From Phototrophicus methaneseepsis (GTDB lineage Bacteria; Chloroflexota; Anaerolineae; Aggregatilineales; Phototrophicaceae): a stretch of 64,000 nt of DNA. The translations under genes and the position numbers were made by a program. Under the pieces are notes generated by a model that saw only the letters and a program-made list of their open reading frames with translations, did no database searches and was not told the DNA's origin. This document shows, piece after piece, positions 43,854-52,669 of the stretch (the first letter of the stretch is position 1; each line of letters starts with the position of its first letter). The stretch covers positions 1,984,001 to 2,048,000 of the forward strand of contig NZ_CP062983.1 in assembly GCF_015500095.1 (NCBI RefSeq), given 5' to 3'.

Positions 43854-44381
43854 TTACTTCAGGCGTGAAGCAGCAATCTCATACAGGGCGGCGACATCCG
43901 GGCGGCCCTGCTTGACGAAACGGGCGACCGCTTTTTTGAGCGAAACAACTTCGACCTTGCTGATCGTCTCAGCACCCGGCAGCGAGAGCGGCTTCCCTGT
44001 GATGTTTACTTCACCGGTGACGACATAACGATAAAAGAGAGGGTGCGGGATATGCGGCTGGTATGGCTGCCCGTGATTATAACAACGCCATGCCCCTAGC
44101 GGCTGATAAGTGGTGCATTCTGCGCCTGCTTCTTCGCGTAGCTCACGCATCAGTGCCGCCTGATAGGATTCACCTGGTTCCAGCGTGCCACCGGGCATCT
44201 CCCAGGTTTGCCAATCTTCTGCGAAGATCATCACCCATTTTTCGCCCACGCGCGGCACAATGTTCACATTGCCAATGAATGCGGCGTCCGGCGGCGTTTC
44301 TGTCAATTTAAACTGAACATCGGTTGTGCCAAACCACTTCTCCGGCTTAAACAGATCAGGATACTGGTCAATCGGGCTCAT
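43854..44381 (-). CDS. Nudix hydrolase
   Basis: The 175-residue protein has an intact Nudix box: [20 protein letters not shown] continuing REEAGAE, at about residues 61-85. The N-terminal strand pair [17 protein letters not shown] and C-terminal [18 protein letters not shown] complete the fold. The final helix-rich segment ([25 protein letters not shown]) is typical of NUDIX proteins that act on ADP-ribose or NTPs, but the substrate is unknown. It stands between the glycosyltransferase (59 nt) and the FAD protein (62 nt), all on the same strand. Confidence 0.88.
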   Translation of the reverse strand: MSPIDQYPDLFKPEKWFGTTDVQFKLTETPPDAAFIGNVNIVPRVGEKWVMIFAEDWQTWEMPGGTLEPGESYQAALMRELREEAGAECTTYQPLGAWRCYNHGQPYQPHIPHPLFYRYVVTGEVNITGKPLSLPGAETISKVEVVSLKKAVARFVKQGRPDVAALYEIAASRLK

Positions 44382-44443
44382 ATAAGCTCAGCTTTGCATC
44401 AGGTTTTTCTTTTTGGGTGGATGTTTGCATCAGGCTCTTTGTA

Positions 44444-45385
44444 CTAGGCTTTGATGTAGTCGATCATGCTGCGAGCGGCATCGCGCCCCTGCTGAATCCG
44501 CTCACTTAGGCGATGCACGCCTTCGTAGCGTGGCGGTTCCATACAATAATCGCTGCCAATGAGGGCGATCCCATCTGGCAGTTGGGCCCGCATATCACGC
44601 ACGCGCTGGTCGTGTGTATCATCATAGCTGGAAAGCGCATCTGCTTCTTGCCAGAAGCCGTCATAAAATGCGGCGGGTTCCGCCATGTTGAAGGTCTGGC
44701 GGAGCAGGCCGATGAGCGCTTCCGGCTGGCACGCCTGGGAGAATCGCAGCCCAAAATGCAGTAGGCTGTAGCCTTCTGGCGTGCGTGCGTCGTCATGCGT
44801 TTCATAGATGAACGCATAAGCCGCATCGCCTGGGGCTTCCAGGTCGGGTAATTCCGCAGTGGGATAGCCCAGCGATAAGCGGTGGATGCTGTCGTAATGA
44901 TAGGTGCGCAGCATATCAGCGACTTCTGGCGCCAGATTGTAGAGCATCCGCTCTGCATAGCGCGCTGGCGAGGCGATAATCAGCGATTTTGCATCCAGCA
45001 TGAGGCCGTTCTCTAGGCAGATGGTATAGCGCTGGCCCAATTGCCCCAGGCTGCTGACGGCCATACGCATCATGCGCGGGCCATTTAAGCGCCTGACAAT
45101 AGCATCAACCAGCTTTTGTGTTCCCTCTTTGAAGATGACAGCCTTGTTTTGCAGGGGGATTGTCGCTTGTGCGAGGTCCAGTTCCGCCATCCAATCACCG
45201 GGCAGGTCATCTGCGATGGCGAAAGGGCCCGCATCCATGATGAAGCCATCCCGCGACACAGAGCGTATACTGCCCCCCAGGTGCCGCTTGACTTCAATCA
45301 GGGTGTAATCAATCTGTTGTTTTTCCAATTCATACGCTGCAGCTAAACCGCTCAGGCCGCCGCCGATAATGACGACATCGCGCAT
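44444..45385 (-). CDS. FAD-dependent oxidoreductase, short amine-oxidase type
   Basis: The 313-residue protein begins MRDVVIIGGGLSGLAAAYEL with the dinucleotide-binding GxGxxG and a glutamate at the end of strand 2. GGSIRSVSRDGFIMDAGPF follows, as in protoporphyrinogen oxidase and other flavin amine oxidases. It is about 130 residues shorter than those enzymes and keeps the C-terminal FAD loop IALIGSDYCMEPPRYEGVHR. The missing part lies in the substrate domain. It may be a reduced NAD(P)/FAD protein with a different substrate. Its probable promoter region holds an inverted repeat (45441-45459). Confidence 0.82.
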   Translation of the reverse strand: MRDVVIIGGGLSGLAAAYELEKQQIDYTLIEVKRHLGGSIRSVSRDGFIMDAGPFAIADDLPGDWMAELDLAQATIPLQNKAVIFKEGTQKLVDAIVRRLNGPRMMRMAVSSLGQLGQRYTICLENGLMLDAKSLIIASPARYAERMLYNLAPEVADMLRTYHYDSIHRLSLGYPTAELPDLEAPGDAAYAFIYETHDDARTPEGYSLLHFGLRFSQACQPEALIGLLRQTFNMAEPAAFYDGFWQEADALSSYDDTHDQRVRDMRAQLPDGIALIGSDYCMEPPRYEGVHRLSERIQQGRDAARSMIDYIKA

Positions 45386-45440
45386 GGGTAGTCTCGTCAA
45401 TCTACGTCTCTTACAGACGGTGAACCGATCCAATTGTGCC

Positions 45441-45459
45441 CCGATTATAGCACAATCGG
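45441..45459 (-). promoter_or_regulatory. -10 element in an inverted repeat before the FAD gene
   Basis: CCGATT-ATAGCAC-AATCGG is a perfect 6-bp inverted repeat. On the minus strand it overlaps TATAAT (45444-45449), about 60 bp before the FAD gene start. It is a possible operator. Confidence 0.45.
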
Positions 45460-45485
45460 TAACGCTGCCGGGGATGCTATCCTGC

Positions 45486-45514
45486 TTGTGATTCTACAGA
45501 AGTTCCACTATAAT
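45486..45514 (+). promoter_or_regulatory. sigma70-type promoter of the toroid-like gene
   Basis: TTGTGA (45486-45491), a 17-bp spacer, then TATAAT (45509-45514), 60 bp before the start codon. This is one of the best promoters in the window. Confidence 0.7.
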
Positions 45515-45573
45515 AACAGAACATAAGTTCTCTAAAAATGGGTTCGCTTGATGGTGGGATGATAGGAGTTCAT

Positions 45574-46407
45574 ATGCCAGTCGATTTCACGAAAGCACGC
45601 AACAGCGTCTATGAGCATGGGACGATGTGGGAACGTGCTCTGTTTGCCTTCTTATTCCAGGATGGCTCGCTGGATCATCTGTATCAATGTTGGCTGTGTT
45701 ATAAGAATGAGGACCATGGCTTCGGGCATCGCCTGGAGCACGATATTAGCTATCCTGGGTCGCATGCTCTGGCGCTGGAATACCTGCTTACGGTGATGAC
45801 GCACTTCCAGATACCGGCGGGGCATCTGCTAGAGGGTACACCCCAATGGCTGGAAAGCCAGCTTGCTGAGGATGGCTCTATTAGACAGCCAGAGGGTTTG
45901 ACGGCGTATCCGCTGGCCCCCTGGTGGGTCGACATGAAAGGCCAGACTGAGCCGGATAGCATTGTGGGTAACCTGGCATCTTACGGCATGGCAACGCCTG
46001 ATCTGTTGGATTCCACCCAAAAATGGGTGCGGGCACATCGCACGATTGAAGATATCCGGGCGAATGAGTGGTTATTCATGGCGTATCATGCTTACGATTA
46101 TTATATGAACGTGCCTGATTTCACTGATGTGGAGCAGTTCCAGCAGGCCACAATCGATAACATCACATCGCTGGCACAGGCATTGCCTGATGAACAACTC
46201 AGCTCCATATTCGCATTTGCAACCGCCCCGGATTCCCCTATTGTGGTGGCGATCCCGGATGTGGTCGAGCGTGCGCTGGACCATGTGGAAGCGACCCAGC
46301 AAGAAGACGGCCATTGGCTGGATCAACATAACCTGCGCCAGTGGTTCCCGATGACCACAGTGAGTAACCTCTATACGCTCAAGCAGTTTGGCCGCCTGAC
46401 GGTTTAA
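45574..46407 (+). CDS. alpha-toroid (terpene cyclase-like) protein of unknown function
   Basis: The 277-residue protein starts at MPVDFTKARNSVYEHG, six bases after AGGAG. It is helical and contains QW-like repeats: WLESQLAEDGSIRQPEGLTA at about 100-119 and VEATQQEDGHWLDQHNLRQW near 240-259. These repeats recall the alpha/alpha toroids of squalene cyclases and prenyltransferases. The protein is far shorter than a cyclase and has no DXDD-type catalytic motif in view. It may act on a small prenyl substrate or be a structural toroid. It has its own promoter and lies ahead of the Eis-like gene. Confidence 0.6.
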   Translation: MPVDFTKARNSVYEHGTMWERALFAFLFQDGSLDHLYQCWLCYKNEDHGFGHRLEHDISYPGSHALALEYLLTVMTHFQIPAGHLLEGTPQWLESQLAEDGSIRQPEGLTAYPLAPWWVDMKGQTEPDSIVGNLASYGMATPDLLDSTQKWVRAHRTIEDIRANEWLFMAYHAYDYYMNVPDFTDVEQFQQATIDNITSLAQALPDEQLSSIFAFATAPDSPIVVAIPDVVERALDHVEATQQEDGHWLDQHNLRQWFPMTTVSNLYTLKQFGRLTV

Positions 46408-46524
46408 TCTGAAGCTTTTATGCATCTAGCGTGTATGGCGTTTTTGGTTTGACCCTGGTCCGGTGGCAGAGTATGATGTCACCGGATCCTTTTTAGTGAA
46501 TTTCCCCGGATGTGGAGTTGTGCA

Positions 46525-47712
46525 ATGCCTGAGGTGAACATTCGTCAGATCGAGACGGATGAAGAAATACTTTACGATTTTATGTCCCTGACGAATTATG
46601 CGTTCAGGCCGACGCCGCCAACCATTAATGATGAAGAGCGTTCCGAGATGCTGCCGACTGGGCGCGAACGGCGTATCGTTGTGGCTTATGAAGACGGTCA
46701 GCCGCGTGCCACGGCTGCCGCTCTGGATATGACGCAGAATGTGCGCGGCAAGATTTATGGGATGGGCGGCATCAGCCCCGTAGCAACACACCCTATGGGG
46801 CGGCGTCAGGGCTATGCACGCCAGTCCCTGGTGACATTATTCGGCATCATGCGAGAAGCAGGCCATGTCTTTACTGGGCTGCATCCATTCCGTGAATCTT
46901 TTTATGAACGCCTGGGGTATGTGACGTTCCCACGCATCCAGCGCGTGGATTTTGATACGGCTAATCTGGGTAAATTGCTGAAGATGAATATCCCCGGTGA
47001 TGTCCAGTTTCAGCGGATTAAAGCCGGTTACGAGGCGATTTTTGCGCCTTTCTTGCAGCGTATGCAGGCTCAGACGCATGGTATGTCTTTAAAAGGTGGC
47101 TTGAATGCGCGGCTGCTAATGGATAAAGATGAATTCTGGTTGGCCTCGGTGCAATTTGATGGCGTTGTCGAAGGCGTGATGCTCTATCAGATTAAGGGGT
47201 TTGGCGGTGAATTTGATGTTTCTCGCTTCCTGACGCTTTCGTCACGGGCACGTTATGCACTCCTGGCCTATATCGCGCGGCACATCGACCATACCAAAGT
47301 TGTGACGATGCGCCTGCGTCATGAAGAGCGCCCTCAAACGTGGCTCTCGGATATGCTACCGCGTGCGAATCCAGATATCTGGTTGACGCCGATGGGGCGT
47401 GTGCTGGATGTGGCCCAGGTTGGTGGTATGCAGGTTGGCGAAGGCGCTTTTACAGCCCGTATCACAGATGCGCAGTGTGAATGGAACAATGGTACATGGT
47501 CTTTTGTCAGTGAGGGGGGCACGCTGCACGTCGCCCCGGCTGAGGATGCCGAAGTAGATCTGACGATACAGGGCTTGGGGGCACTCCTTTATGGCACGCA
47601 TGACCCGCACGATTTTGTCTTTCGTGGCTGGGGCGACCCATCACCTGAACTGATTGCACGGCTGGAAACGATGTTCCCGCGCCAAAATCCGTACATGTTC
47701 GAACCATACTAA
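46525..47712 (+). CDS. Eis-like N-acetyltransferase
   Basis: The 395-residue protein has the three-part architecture of Eis. The N-terminal GNAT domain holds the acetyl-CoA loop HPMGRRQGYARQSLVTLFGI (about 92-111). The central second GNAT domain starts near residue 150. A C-terminal SCP2-like domain ends VDLTIQGLGALLYGTHDPHD. Eis proteins acetylate lysines or aminoglycosides at several positions; other members act on unknown amines. GGAG precedes the ATG by seven bases. The stop is 3 nt before the priA start, so the two are probably translated from one mRNA. Confidence 0.87.
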   Translation: MPEVNIRQIETDEEILYDFMSLTNYAFRPTPPTINDEERSEMLPTGRERRIVVAYEDGQPRATAAALDMTQNVRGKIYGMGGISPVATHPMGRRQGYARQSLVTLFGIMREAGHVFTGLHPFRESFYERLGYVTFPRIQRVDFDTANLGKLLKMNIPGDVQFQRIKAGYEAIFAPFLQRMQAQTHGMSLKGGLNARLLMDKDEFWLASVQFDGVVEGVMLYQIKGFGGEFDVSRFLTLSSRARYALLAYIARHIDHTKVVTMRLRHEERPQTWLSDMLPRANPDIWLTPMGRVLDVAQVGGMQVGEGAFTARITDAQCEWNNGTWSFVSEGGTLHVAPAEDAEVDLTIQGLGALLYGTHDPHDFVFRGWGDPSPELIARLETMFPRQNPYMFEPY

Positions 47713-47715
47713 GCC

Positions 47716-50280
47716 ATGTTATACGCCGAAGTTGCCATCAATACAGTTGTTGAGCAAACGTACCATTATCATATCCCTGAAAAGCTGGAACACCGCCTGC
47801 TGAAAGGGCATCTGGTACGGGTGAGCTTCGGCACGGCAATGCAGCCTGGTATCGTGGTGGATATTCACGATGCACTGCCGCCCGACATTGCAGACATTCA
47901 GACCAAGCCCATCTTAGCCCTGCTTGATCCAGACCCGGTGATGACGGTAATGCATATTGAGCTGGGCTTTTGGCTGGCTAAGCGTTATCTGGCACCTGTG
48001 GGGCAGTGTTTGTGGTTGATGCTGCCTCCAGGTATCACAGGCAGTAGCAGCGTGGAAATTACGCTGTTGGACCATGAAGCTGACCCTGGCGGCTCAGTGC
48101 AGGCGCAAATCGTTAGCCTGCTGCGTGAACATGGTGATATGAGCCGTAAACAGCTTGAAAAGCTGATGAAGCGCAAGCGCATTAGCTCGGCTTTAAGCGC
48201 CCTTGAAGAATCTGGCGTCATTGAGCAAGATGCCGTCCTCGCACCCCCCACAGCCCGCCCCAAAACAGTACGCACGGCGCGCCTGCTCATTATGCCAGAT
48301 CAGATCGCCGCAGGGCAGCGTGTGAGCTCAGGACAGTGGCGTATCATCAATTTGCTGGCGCGCTTTCCATATCCTTTGGATGCATCGCTTATTTACGAGG
48401 TGACAGGAGCCAGCAGCAGCACGCTTAAAGCGCTGGAAGATCGCGGATTTGTGGCACGTGGGGAACGGATTGCCTACCGGGATTCTCTGGCTGACCGCGA
48501 CTTCATCCCCACAGAGCGGCTCGAACTCACACAGGAGCAGGTGCGCGTTTGGGATGTGGTGCGGGATGCGCTGAACGAAGCCAGAAAACCTATTTTAACG
48601 CGGCATCAAATTAAATCTGCGATTTCGCCAGGGACTGCAAAGGCTGTCCGTCAAAAGGGCACTGCCTTCTTGTTGCATGGCGTGACGGGTAGTGGTAAGA
48701 CGGAAATATACCTGCATGCGATTGAGCATGTGCTTGCACAGGCTCGGCAGGCCATCTTCCTTGTGCCTGAAATTGCCCTGACGCCACAGACAATTCAGCG
48801 GGTGGCGGCTCGCTTTCCAGATCAAGTCGCGGTCGTACATGGCAGCCTGAGCACAGGCGAGCGTTATGATACCTGGCGGCGCGCCCGCAATGGCGAGATT
48901 AACGTCGTTGTCGGGACGCGATCTGCTTTGTTTACGCCGCTGCCGGATATTGGCCTGATTATCCTGGATGAGGAGCATGACCCCAGCTATAAACATGCGC
49001 CGCCCTTTAACCCACCTTATTATGATGCGCGTGCGGTGGCGGAACGCATTGTTCAGTTGAATGATGCGACGCTTATCCTGGGGAGCGCAACCCCGGCTAT
49101 GGAGACGTTTTACCGGGCGCAGCACAACGAAATCGGCTATCTGCACCTGCCAAGCCGCATTATGGGGCATCGTAACCGGGTTCAACTACAGGCGGAGCGC
49201 ATCGGCCAGGTGACGCGCTATAAAGCGGCGGAAGGCTCCGCTATGACGATTGATTTGCCGCCTGTACAGGTCGTTGATATGCGTGAAGAGCTCAAAGGTG
49301 GCAACCGCGGGATGTTCAGCCGGGCCTTGCAGGAAGGGTTGCAAACCGTTGTCGAGAACGGCCAGCAGGCTATTTTGTTGCTGAACCGACGCGGTACAGC
49401 CAGCTATGTGTTCTGCCGCGATTGTGGCTACACAGTTGAGTGCTCGCGCTGTGATGCGCCTATGACGTATCATCAGGCGGACGAACTGCTGCATTGTCAT
49501 CGCTGTGGCTATCAAACAATGCCGCCTACTCGGTGCCCGAATTGTGGTAGTGATCGTATCCGTTACTTTGGCGCTGGGACGCAGCAGGTTGAAGCGGAAC
49601 TAAGCCGTACCTTCCCGGATATTCGCGTGATTCGCTGGGATGCGGATACAGCCATGCAGCCTGATATGCATGAAGAGATTCTGGCGCGTTTTGTCCAGCA
49701 AGAAGCGGACGTGATGGTCGGCACGCAGATGATCGCCAAAGGGCTGGATTTGCCCCTGGTGACGTTGGTCGGGGTGGTGAGTGCAGACCCTGGGTTGGCG
49801 CTGCCGGATTTTCGCGCGGATGAGCGCGCCTTCCAGTTGTTGACGCAGGTCGCAGGCCGGGCAGGGCGCGGCATCCTGGGTGGCAAAGTTATTATCCAGA
49901 CGTACCAGCCCCAGCATCCTAGCATCGCGTATGCGGCCCAACATGATTACACCGGTTTTTACGCCCATGAATTGCTCAACCGCAGAGAATTAGGCTACCC
50001 ACCATTCCGGCGGATGGCGCGCATCCTTGTGCAGTCAACACACCCTGTGAATGTTCAGCGAGAAGCGGAACGCATTGCCGATGAACTCAACCATCGCATA
50101 GCCAAGTTAGATCTGTCTGATACAACGATTATTGGGCCAGCACCCTGCTTCTATACGCGCATTGATAAGCATTATCGCTGGCATATCCTGATCCGCAGCC
50201 AGGACCCGACGGTGCTGCTGCGCGGCCTGCGCCTGCGTGAGGGTATCTATGTTGATATGGATGTTCAGGATGTGCTTTAG
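47716..50280 (+). CDS. priA: primosomal protein N' (PriA), replication restart helicase
   Basis: PriA binds stalled forks and reloads the replicative helicase. The 854-residue protein is slightly longer than most PriA proteins. It has the N-terminal 3'-end-binding domain (residues 1-105), a winged-helix region, and then the helicase core with Walker A GVTGSGKTEIY (322-332) and Walker B DEEHD at about 418-422. GSATPAMET is motif III, and LLLNRRGTASYVFCRDCG leads into the zinc-binding Cys cluster (C567 to about C611). The last segment reads LTQVAGRAGRG. The start is 4 nt after the Eis-like stop; no ribosome site is clear. Confidence 0.96.
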   Translation: MLYAEVAINTVVEQTYHYHIPEKLEHRLLKGHLVRVSFGTAMQPGIVVDIHDALPPDIADIQTKPILALLDPDPVMTVMHIELGFWLAKRYLAPVGQCLWLMLPPGITGSSSVEITLLDHEADPGGSVQAQIVSLLREHGDMSRKQLEKLMKRKRISSALSALEESGVIEQDAVLAPPTARPKTVRTARLLIMPDQIAAGQRVSSGQWRIINLLARFPYPLDASLIYEVTGASSSTLKALEDRGFVARGERIAYRDSLADRDFIPTERLELTQEQVRVWDVVRDALNEARKPILTRHQIKSAISPGTAKAVRQKGTAFLLHGVTGSGKTEIYLHAIEHVLAQARQAIFLVPEIALTPQTIQRVAARFPDQVAVVHGSLSTGERYDTWRRARNGEINVVVGTRSALFTPLPDIGLIILDEEHDPSYKHAPPFNPPYYDARAVAERIVQLNDATLILGSATPAMETFYRAQHNEIGYLHLPSRIMGHRNRVQLQAERIGQVTRYKAAEGSAMTIDLPPVQVVDMREELKGGNRGMFSRALQEGLQTVVENGQQAILLLNRRGTASYVFCRDCGYTVECSRCDAPMTYHQADELLHCHRCGYQTMPPTRCPNCGSDRIRYFGAGTQQVEAELSRTFPDIRVIRWDADTAMQPDMHEEILARFVQQEADVMVGTQMIAKGLDLPLVTLVGVVSADPGLALPDFRADERAFQLLTQVAGRAGRGILGGKVIIQTYQPQHPSIAYAAQHDYTGFYAHELLNRRELGYPPFRRMARILVQSTHPVNVQREAERIADELNHRIAKLDLSDTTIIGPAPCFYTRIDKHYRWHILIRSQDPTVLLRGLRLREGIYVDMDVQDVL

Positions 50281-50314
50281 AGAAGATAAATTAAATTCAG
50301 TAATCAAAACGATT

Positions 50315-50815
50315 TTAGTCAAAATCTTGATCATTGAACATCCTGCGGGAAACTACGTAGGGCAGTTTGATATCTATACTAATAAAACTAGAATACTTTT
50401 CTAAATCATCATATGTAAAAAATTCACTCGCACCAACCAATTCAGCAGACACAAGATGTATAGCGTCTGCAGGTTTCAAACGATAACCTCTTTCAGAGGT
50501 TATTCTCATTAATTGTCTGGCTTTTCTTGCTAAGTTCTCTTGAAAATCTACAAAACGGAGTATAGAACTATCTCGCCAAAGAAGGTCAAATTTCTCTTCG
50601 GTATCAAACCTAAGCCGGGACTTCTTATTTGAAGCTTTTTCTCCAGCAACAAAAGCTACTTCAGTTATACTCAAAGAGGATGTGACAATAAAGCGGTTTT
50701 TATCTTCGTGAGTTTCATCTAATATTTGCTCAATAATGTCTGCCCTATTTGTTTCATTATTGAAATACGATAAAAATACACAGCTATCAAAATAGACATA
50801 GTTAGTTGTTGGCAT
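50315..50815 (-). CDS. PIN domain ribonuclease-like protein
   Basis: The 166-residue protein has the acidic residues of the PIN nuclease fold. Asp10 lies in VYFDSCVFLSYF, Glu in SLSITEVAFVAGE (near 52), Asp in RLKPADAIHLVSAE (near 119), and the final FFTYDDLEKY supplies two more. PIN proteins of the VapC type cut tRNA or rRNA as toxins. The ATG follows AAGGCGG by about seven bases; a GTG directly before it is possible. The 5' end overlaps the partner gene by 14 nt, so translation is coupled. Codon use is AT-rich compared with its neighbours. Confidence 0.82.
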   Translation of the reverse strand: MPTTNYVYFDSCVFLSYFNNETNRADIIEQILDETHEDKNRFIVTSSLSITEVAFVAGEKASNKKSRLRFDTEEKFDLLWRDSSILRFVDFQENLARKARQLMRITSERGYRLKPADAIHLVSAELVGASEFFTYDDLEKYSSFISIDIKLPYVVSRRMFNDQDFD

Positions 50816-51563
50816 CACGTAACCGCCTTATTGCCACTTCCGCTCCTTCATCCCCTGGCTTCCAGTCAAGGATCCCGCGTGCTTGTTTATAGCTGCCTGC
50901 TTTGATAATCGGAACTAGCGCTATATCTGTAACTTCTCTAATACTTACAGGACGTCCAATTTCGATTTCACGTGTTATAAGTCCTGTTACTTCTACGACT
51001 TTACCCCAAATTTCAGGCATTCTGCTTTTGAGCTTTTCTGGTAAGTAACATGTAACAGATCTATCAAATATGGTGTCATACATTGTAAAGTTCAAACGAT
51101 TACGCTCAGTAATGGTTTGAACTCTGCCTGTTACAGTACCAATAGATATGGTTTTAGTATCTATATTCTTTTGGGGATCAAACACACCGTAGATTATATG
51201 GTCTGCCTTAGAAGTGAGAAATCGCACCGCAGTTATATTATTTGACACCTTTTTTGTTATTTGTTCAGCTTCTCTAGCAATGTTGGTAGAGAAAGGAATT
51301 GGTTTTCTTTGCTCTAGTGCATTTCCGACCCGATCATATGCTTCGACAACTCGAAGTACAGCCTCATCTTGAGAAGATAGGCCTATTACGGTCGCAAGTG
51401 CACTACCAGCTTGAAGAGCTTCAATTTCCCATATAATCTCACTGTCGCTAGCGACTTCTTTTGTGAGAGCGTCAACCAAATTGGAGAAATGTCTCATTGT
51501 CTCAGCAAAGGCTGGTAGAGAAACATCGCCTTCAAGGGCAAGTGTAAGAGTATTATCAACCAT
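50802..51563 (-). CDS. partner of the PIN protein, unknown family
   Basis: The 253-residue protein lies first in the pair and ends inside the PIN gene. It opens MVDNTLTLALEGDVSLPAFA, with MRHFSNLVDALTKEVASDSE and IIWEIEALQAGSALATVIGL, which form an alpha/beta N-terminal half. The C-terminal half is beta-rich (ISIGTVTGRVQTITERNRLN, and VVEVTGLITREIEIGRPVSI), similar to a small-barrel domain. It is much larger than usual VapB antitoxins (about 80 residues) and has no obvious AbrB, MetJ or Phd DNA-binding fold. A role as antitoxin or as a sensor controlling the PIN protein is inference. Confidence 0.75.
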   Translation of the reverse strand: MVDNTLTLALEGDVSLPAFAETMRHFSNLVDALTKEVASDSEIIWEIEALQAGSALATVIGLSSQDEAVLRVVEAYDRVGNALEQRKPIPFSTNIAREAEQITKKVSNNITAVRFLTSKADHIIYGVFDPQKNIDTKTISIGTVTGRVQTITERNRLNFTMYDTIFDRSVTCYLPEKLKSRMPEIWGKVVEVTGLITREIEIGRPVSIREVTDIALVPIIKAGSYKQARGILDWKPGDEGAEVAIRRLRDANN

Positions 51564-51648
51564 GTCACAAGTCTAATCCAAATTTAGTCGCTTGATAGTT
51601 AGGTTTATCAAACCTGATTTTGTAGAACATATATTCTATATGATAATA

Positions 51649-51684
51649 TAATAAAATAAAGAGGTGTATTATGCAATACACCTC
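51649..51684 (-). terminator. terminator of the MoxR gene
   Basis: On the minus strand GAGGTGTATT-GCAT-AATACACCTC is a perfect 10-bp stem followed by TTTATTTTATT. It lies 20 nt after the MoxR stop and also insulates the AT-rich island. Confidence 0.92.
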
Positions 51685-51703
51685 GCATGTCAAGAAGTGA
51701 TTC

Positions 51704-52669
51704 CTAATTCCACCCACGACGCCCACTTGTGCCATAGCCCCGGCTGCCACGACGCGAGTCATCATCGCCCTGGCTGCGCATCATGGCGCGGCGTGCTTTC
51801 TGCACATCGCTCTCATGCTTGAGCAGGACGGTCAGGGTTGTTTCAAGCGTCTTGGCGTCGATGCTATCTGCATTGAGCATGACGAGCGCCTTGGCCCAGT
51901 CAATCGTTTCGCTGACGCTGGGGTTCTTCTTCAGGTCCAGGCCGCGTAAGCTCTGGACGACCTGCACGGCTTCACTGGCGAGCCGCTCGCTCATCTCTGG
52001 CACTCGGCTGCGGACGATATTCAGTTCGGCATCGTGGGTTGGGTAATCCACGAAGAGGTAGAGGCAGCGGCGTTTTAACGCTTCCGAGAGTTCACGCGTG
52101 TTGTTACTGGTCAGCAGCACAACCGGGCGATGTTTGGCCGCAATGGTGCCCAGTTCCGGCACTGTTACCTGGAAATCAGAGAGGATTTCCAGCAGGAAAG
52201 CCTCGAACTCTGCATCTGCGCGGTCAATTTCATCAATCAAGAGCACGGCACGCTGTTCGCTGGTGATGGCTTGCAGCAGGGGGCGTGCCAGTAAGAAGCG
52301 ATCGCTAAAGAAGACATCTTCTTCCGCGCCTAATTGATCTGCTGCTTCGGTCAGGGTGCCCGCATTGCTGAGGATTTCGCTGAGCTTATCCCTCAAAAGC
52401 TGCGTATAAAGCATCTGTTTGGCGTATTCCCATTCATAGAGCGCTTTGCTCTCGTCAAGGCCTTCGTAACATTGCAGACGGATGAGCGGCATCCCACTGG
52501 CAGCGGCCCAGGCCTTTGCGAGTTCCGTCTTACCAACCCCTGCCGGACCTTCTGCCAGTAAAGGTTTGCCGAGCTGGTTAGCCAGGTACATGACTGTCGA
52601 TATTTCATCCGTTGCGATGTACTGCTGTTCTGCCAGGGCGCGGGTGACTTGGCCGACATTCTCAAACAT
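51704..52669 (-). CDS. MoxR family AAA+ ATPase
   Basis: MoxR ATPases act as chaperones for metal insertion or membrane-complex assembly. The 321-residue protein has Walker A LLAEGPAGVGKTELAKAWAA (about 36-55), Walker B LLIDEIDRADAEFEAFLLEI (about 142-161), and sensor 1 PVVLLTSNNTREL. The C-terminal lid domain is present. The last 25 residues are an unusual Arg/Gly/Ser-rich tail (SRRGSRGYGTSGRRGWN), not part of the family core. The partner VWA-domain protein usually encoded next to MoxR is absent from this window. No ribosome site is evident. Confidence 0.9.
   Translation of the reverse strand: MFENVGQVTRALAEQQYIATDEISTVMYLANQLGKPLLAEGPAGVGKTELAKAWAAASGMPLIRLQCYEGLDESKALYEWEYAKQMLYTQLLRDKLSEILSNAGTLTEAADQLGAEEDVFFSDRFLLARPLLQAITSEQRAVLLIDEIDRADAEFEAFLLEILSDFQVTVPELGTIAAKHRPVVLLTSNNTRELSEALKRRCLYLFVDYPTHDAELNIVRSRVPEMSERLASEAVQVVQSLRGLDLKKNPSVSETIDWAKALVMLNADSIDAKTLETTLTVLLKHESDVQKARRAMMRSQGDDDSRRGSRGYGTSGRRGWN

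Larger units (their letters stand above)
50281..51703. other. AT-rich two-gene island, likely acquired
   Basis: From just after priA to just before the MoxR gene the DNA is clearly richer in A+T, in coding and non-coding parts alike, with codons ending in A or T. The region carries only the PIN gene and its partner. No direct repeats, integrase or tRNA flank it. Confidence 0.6.

Noticed and set aside
48595-49185. Open frame opposite priA (196 codons)
   Set aside because: It lies inside the helicase core on the other strand and has no coding features.
50281-51703. AT-rich island as a prophage or integrative element
   Set aside because: There is no integrase, tRNA junction or flanking repeat; only two genes are present. 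Acquisition is possible but the mechanism cannot be shown.
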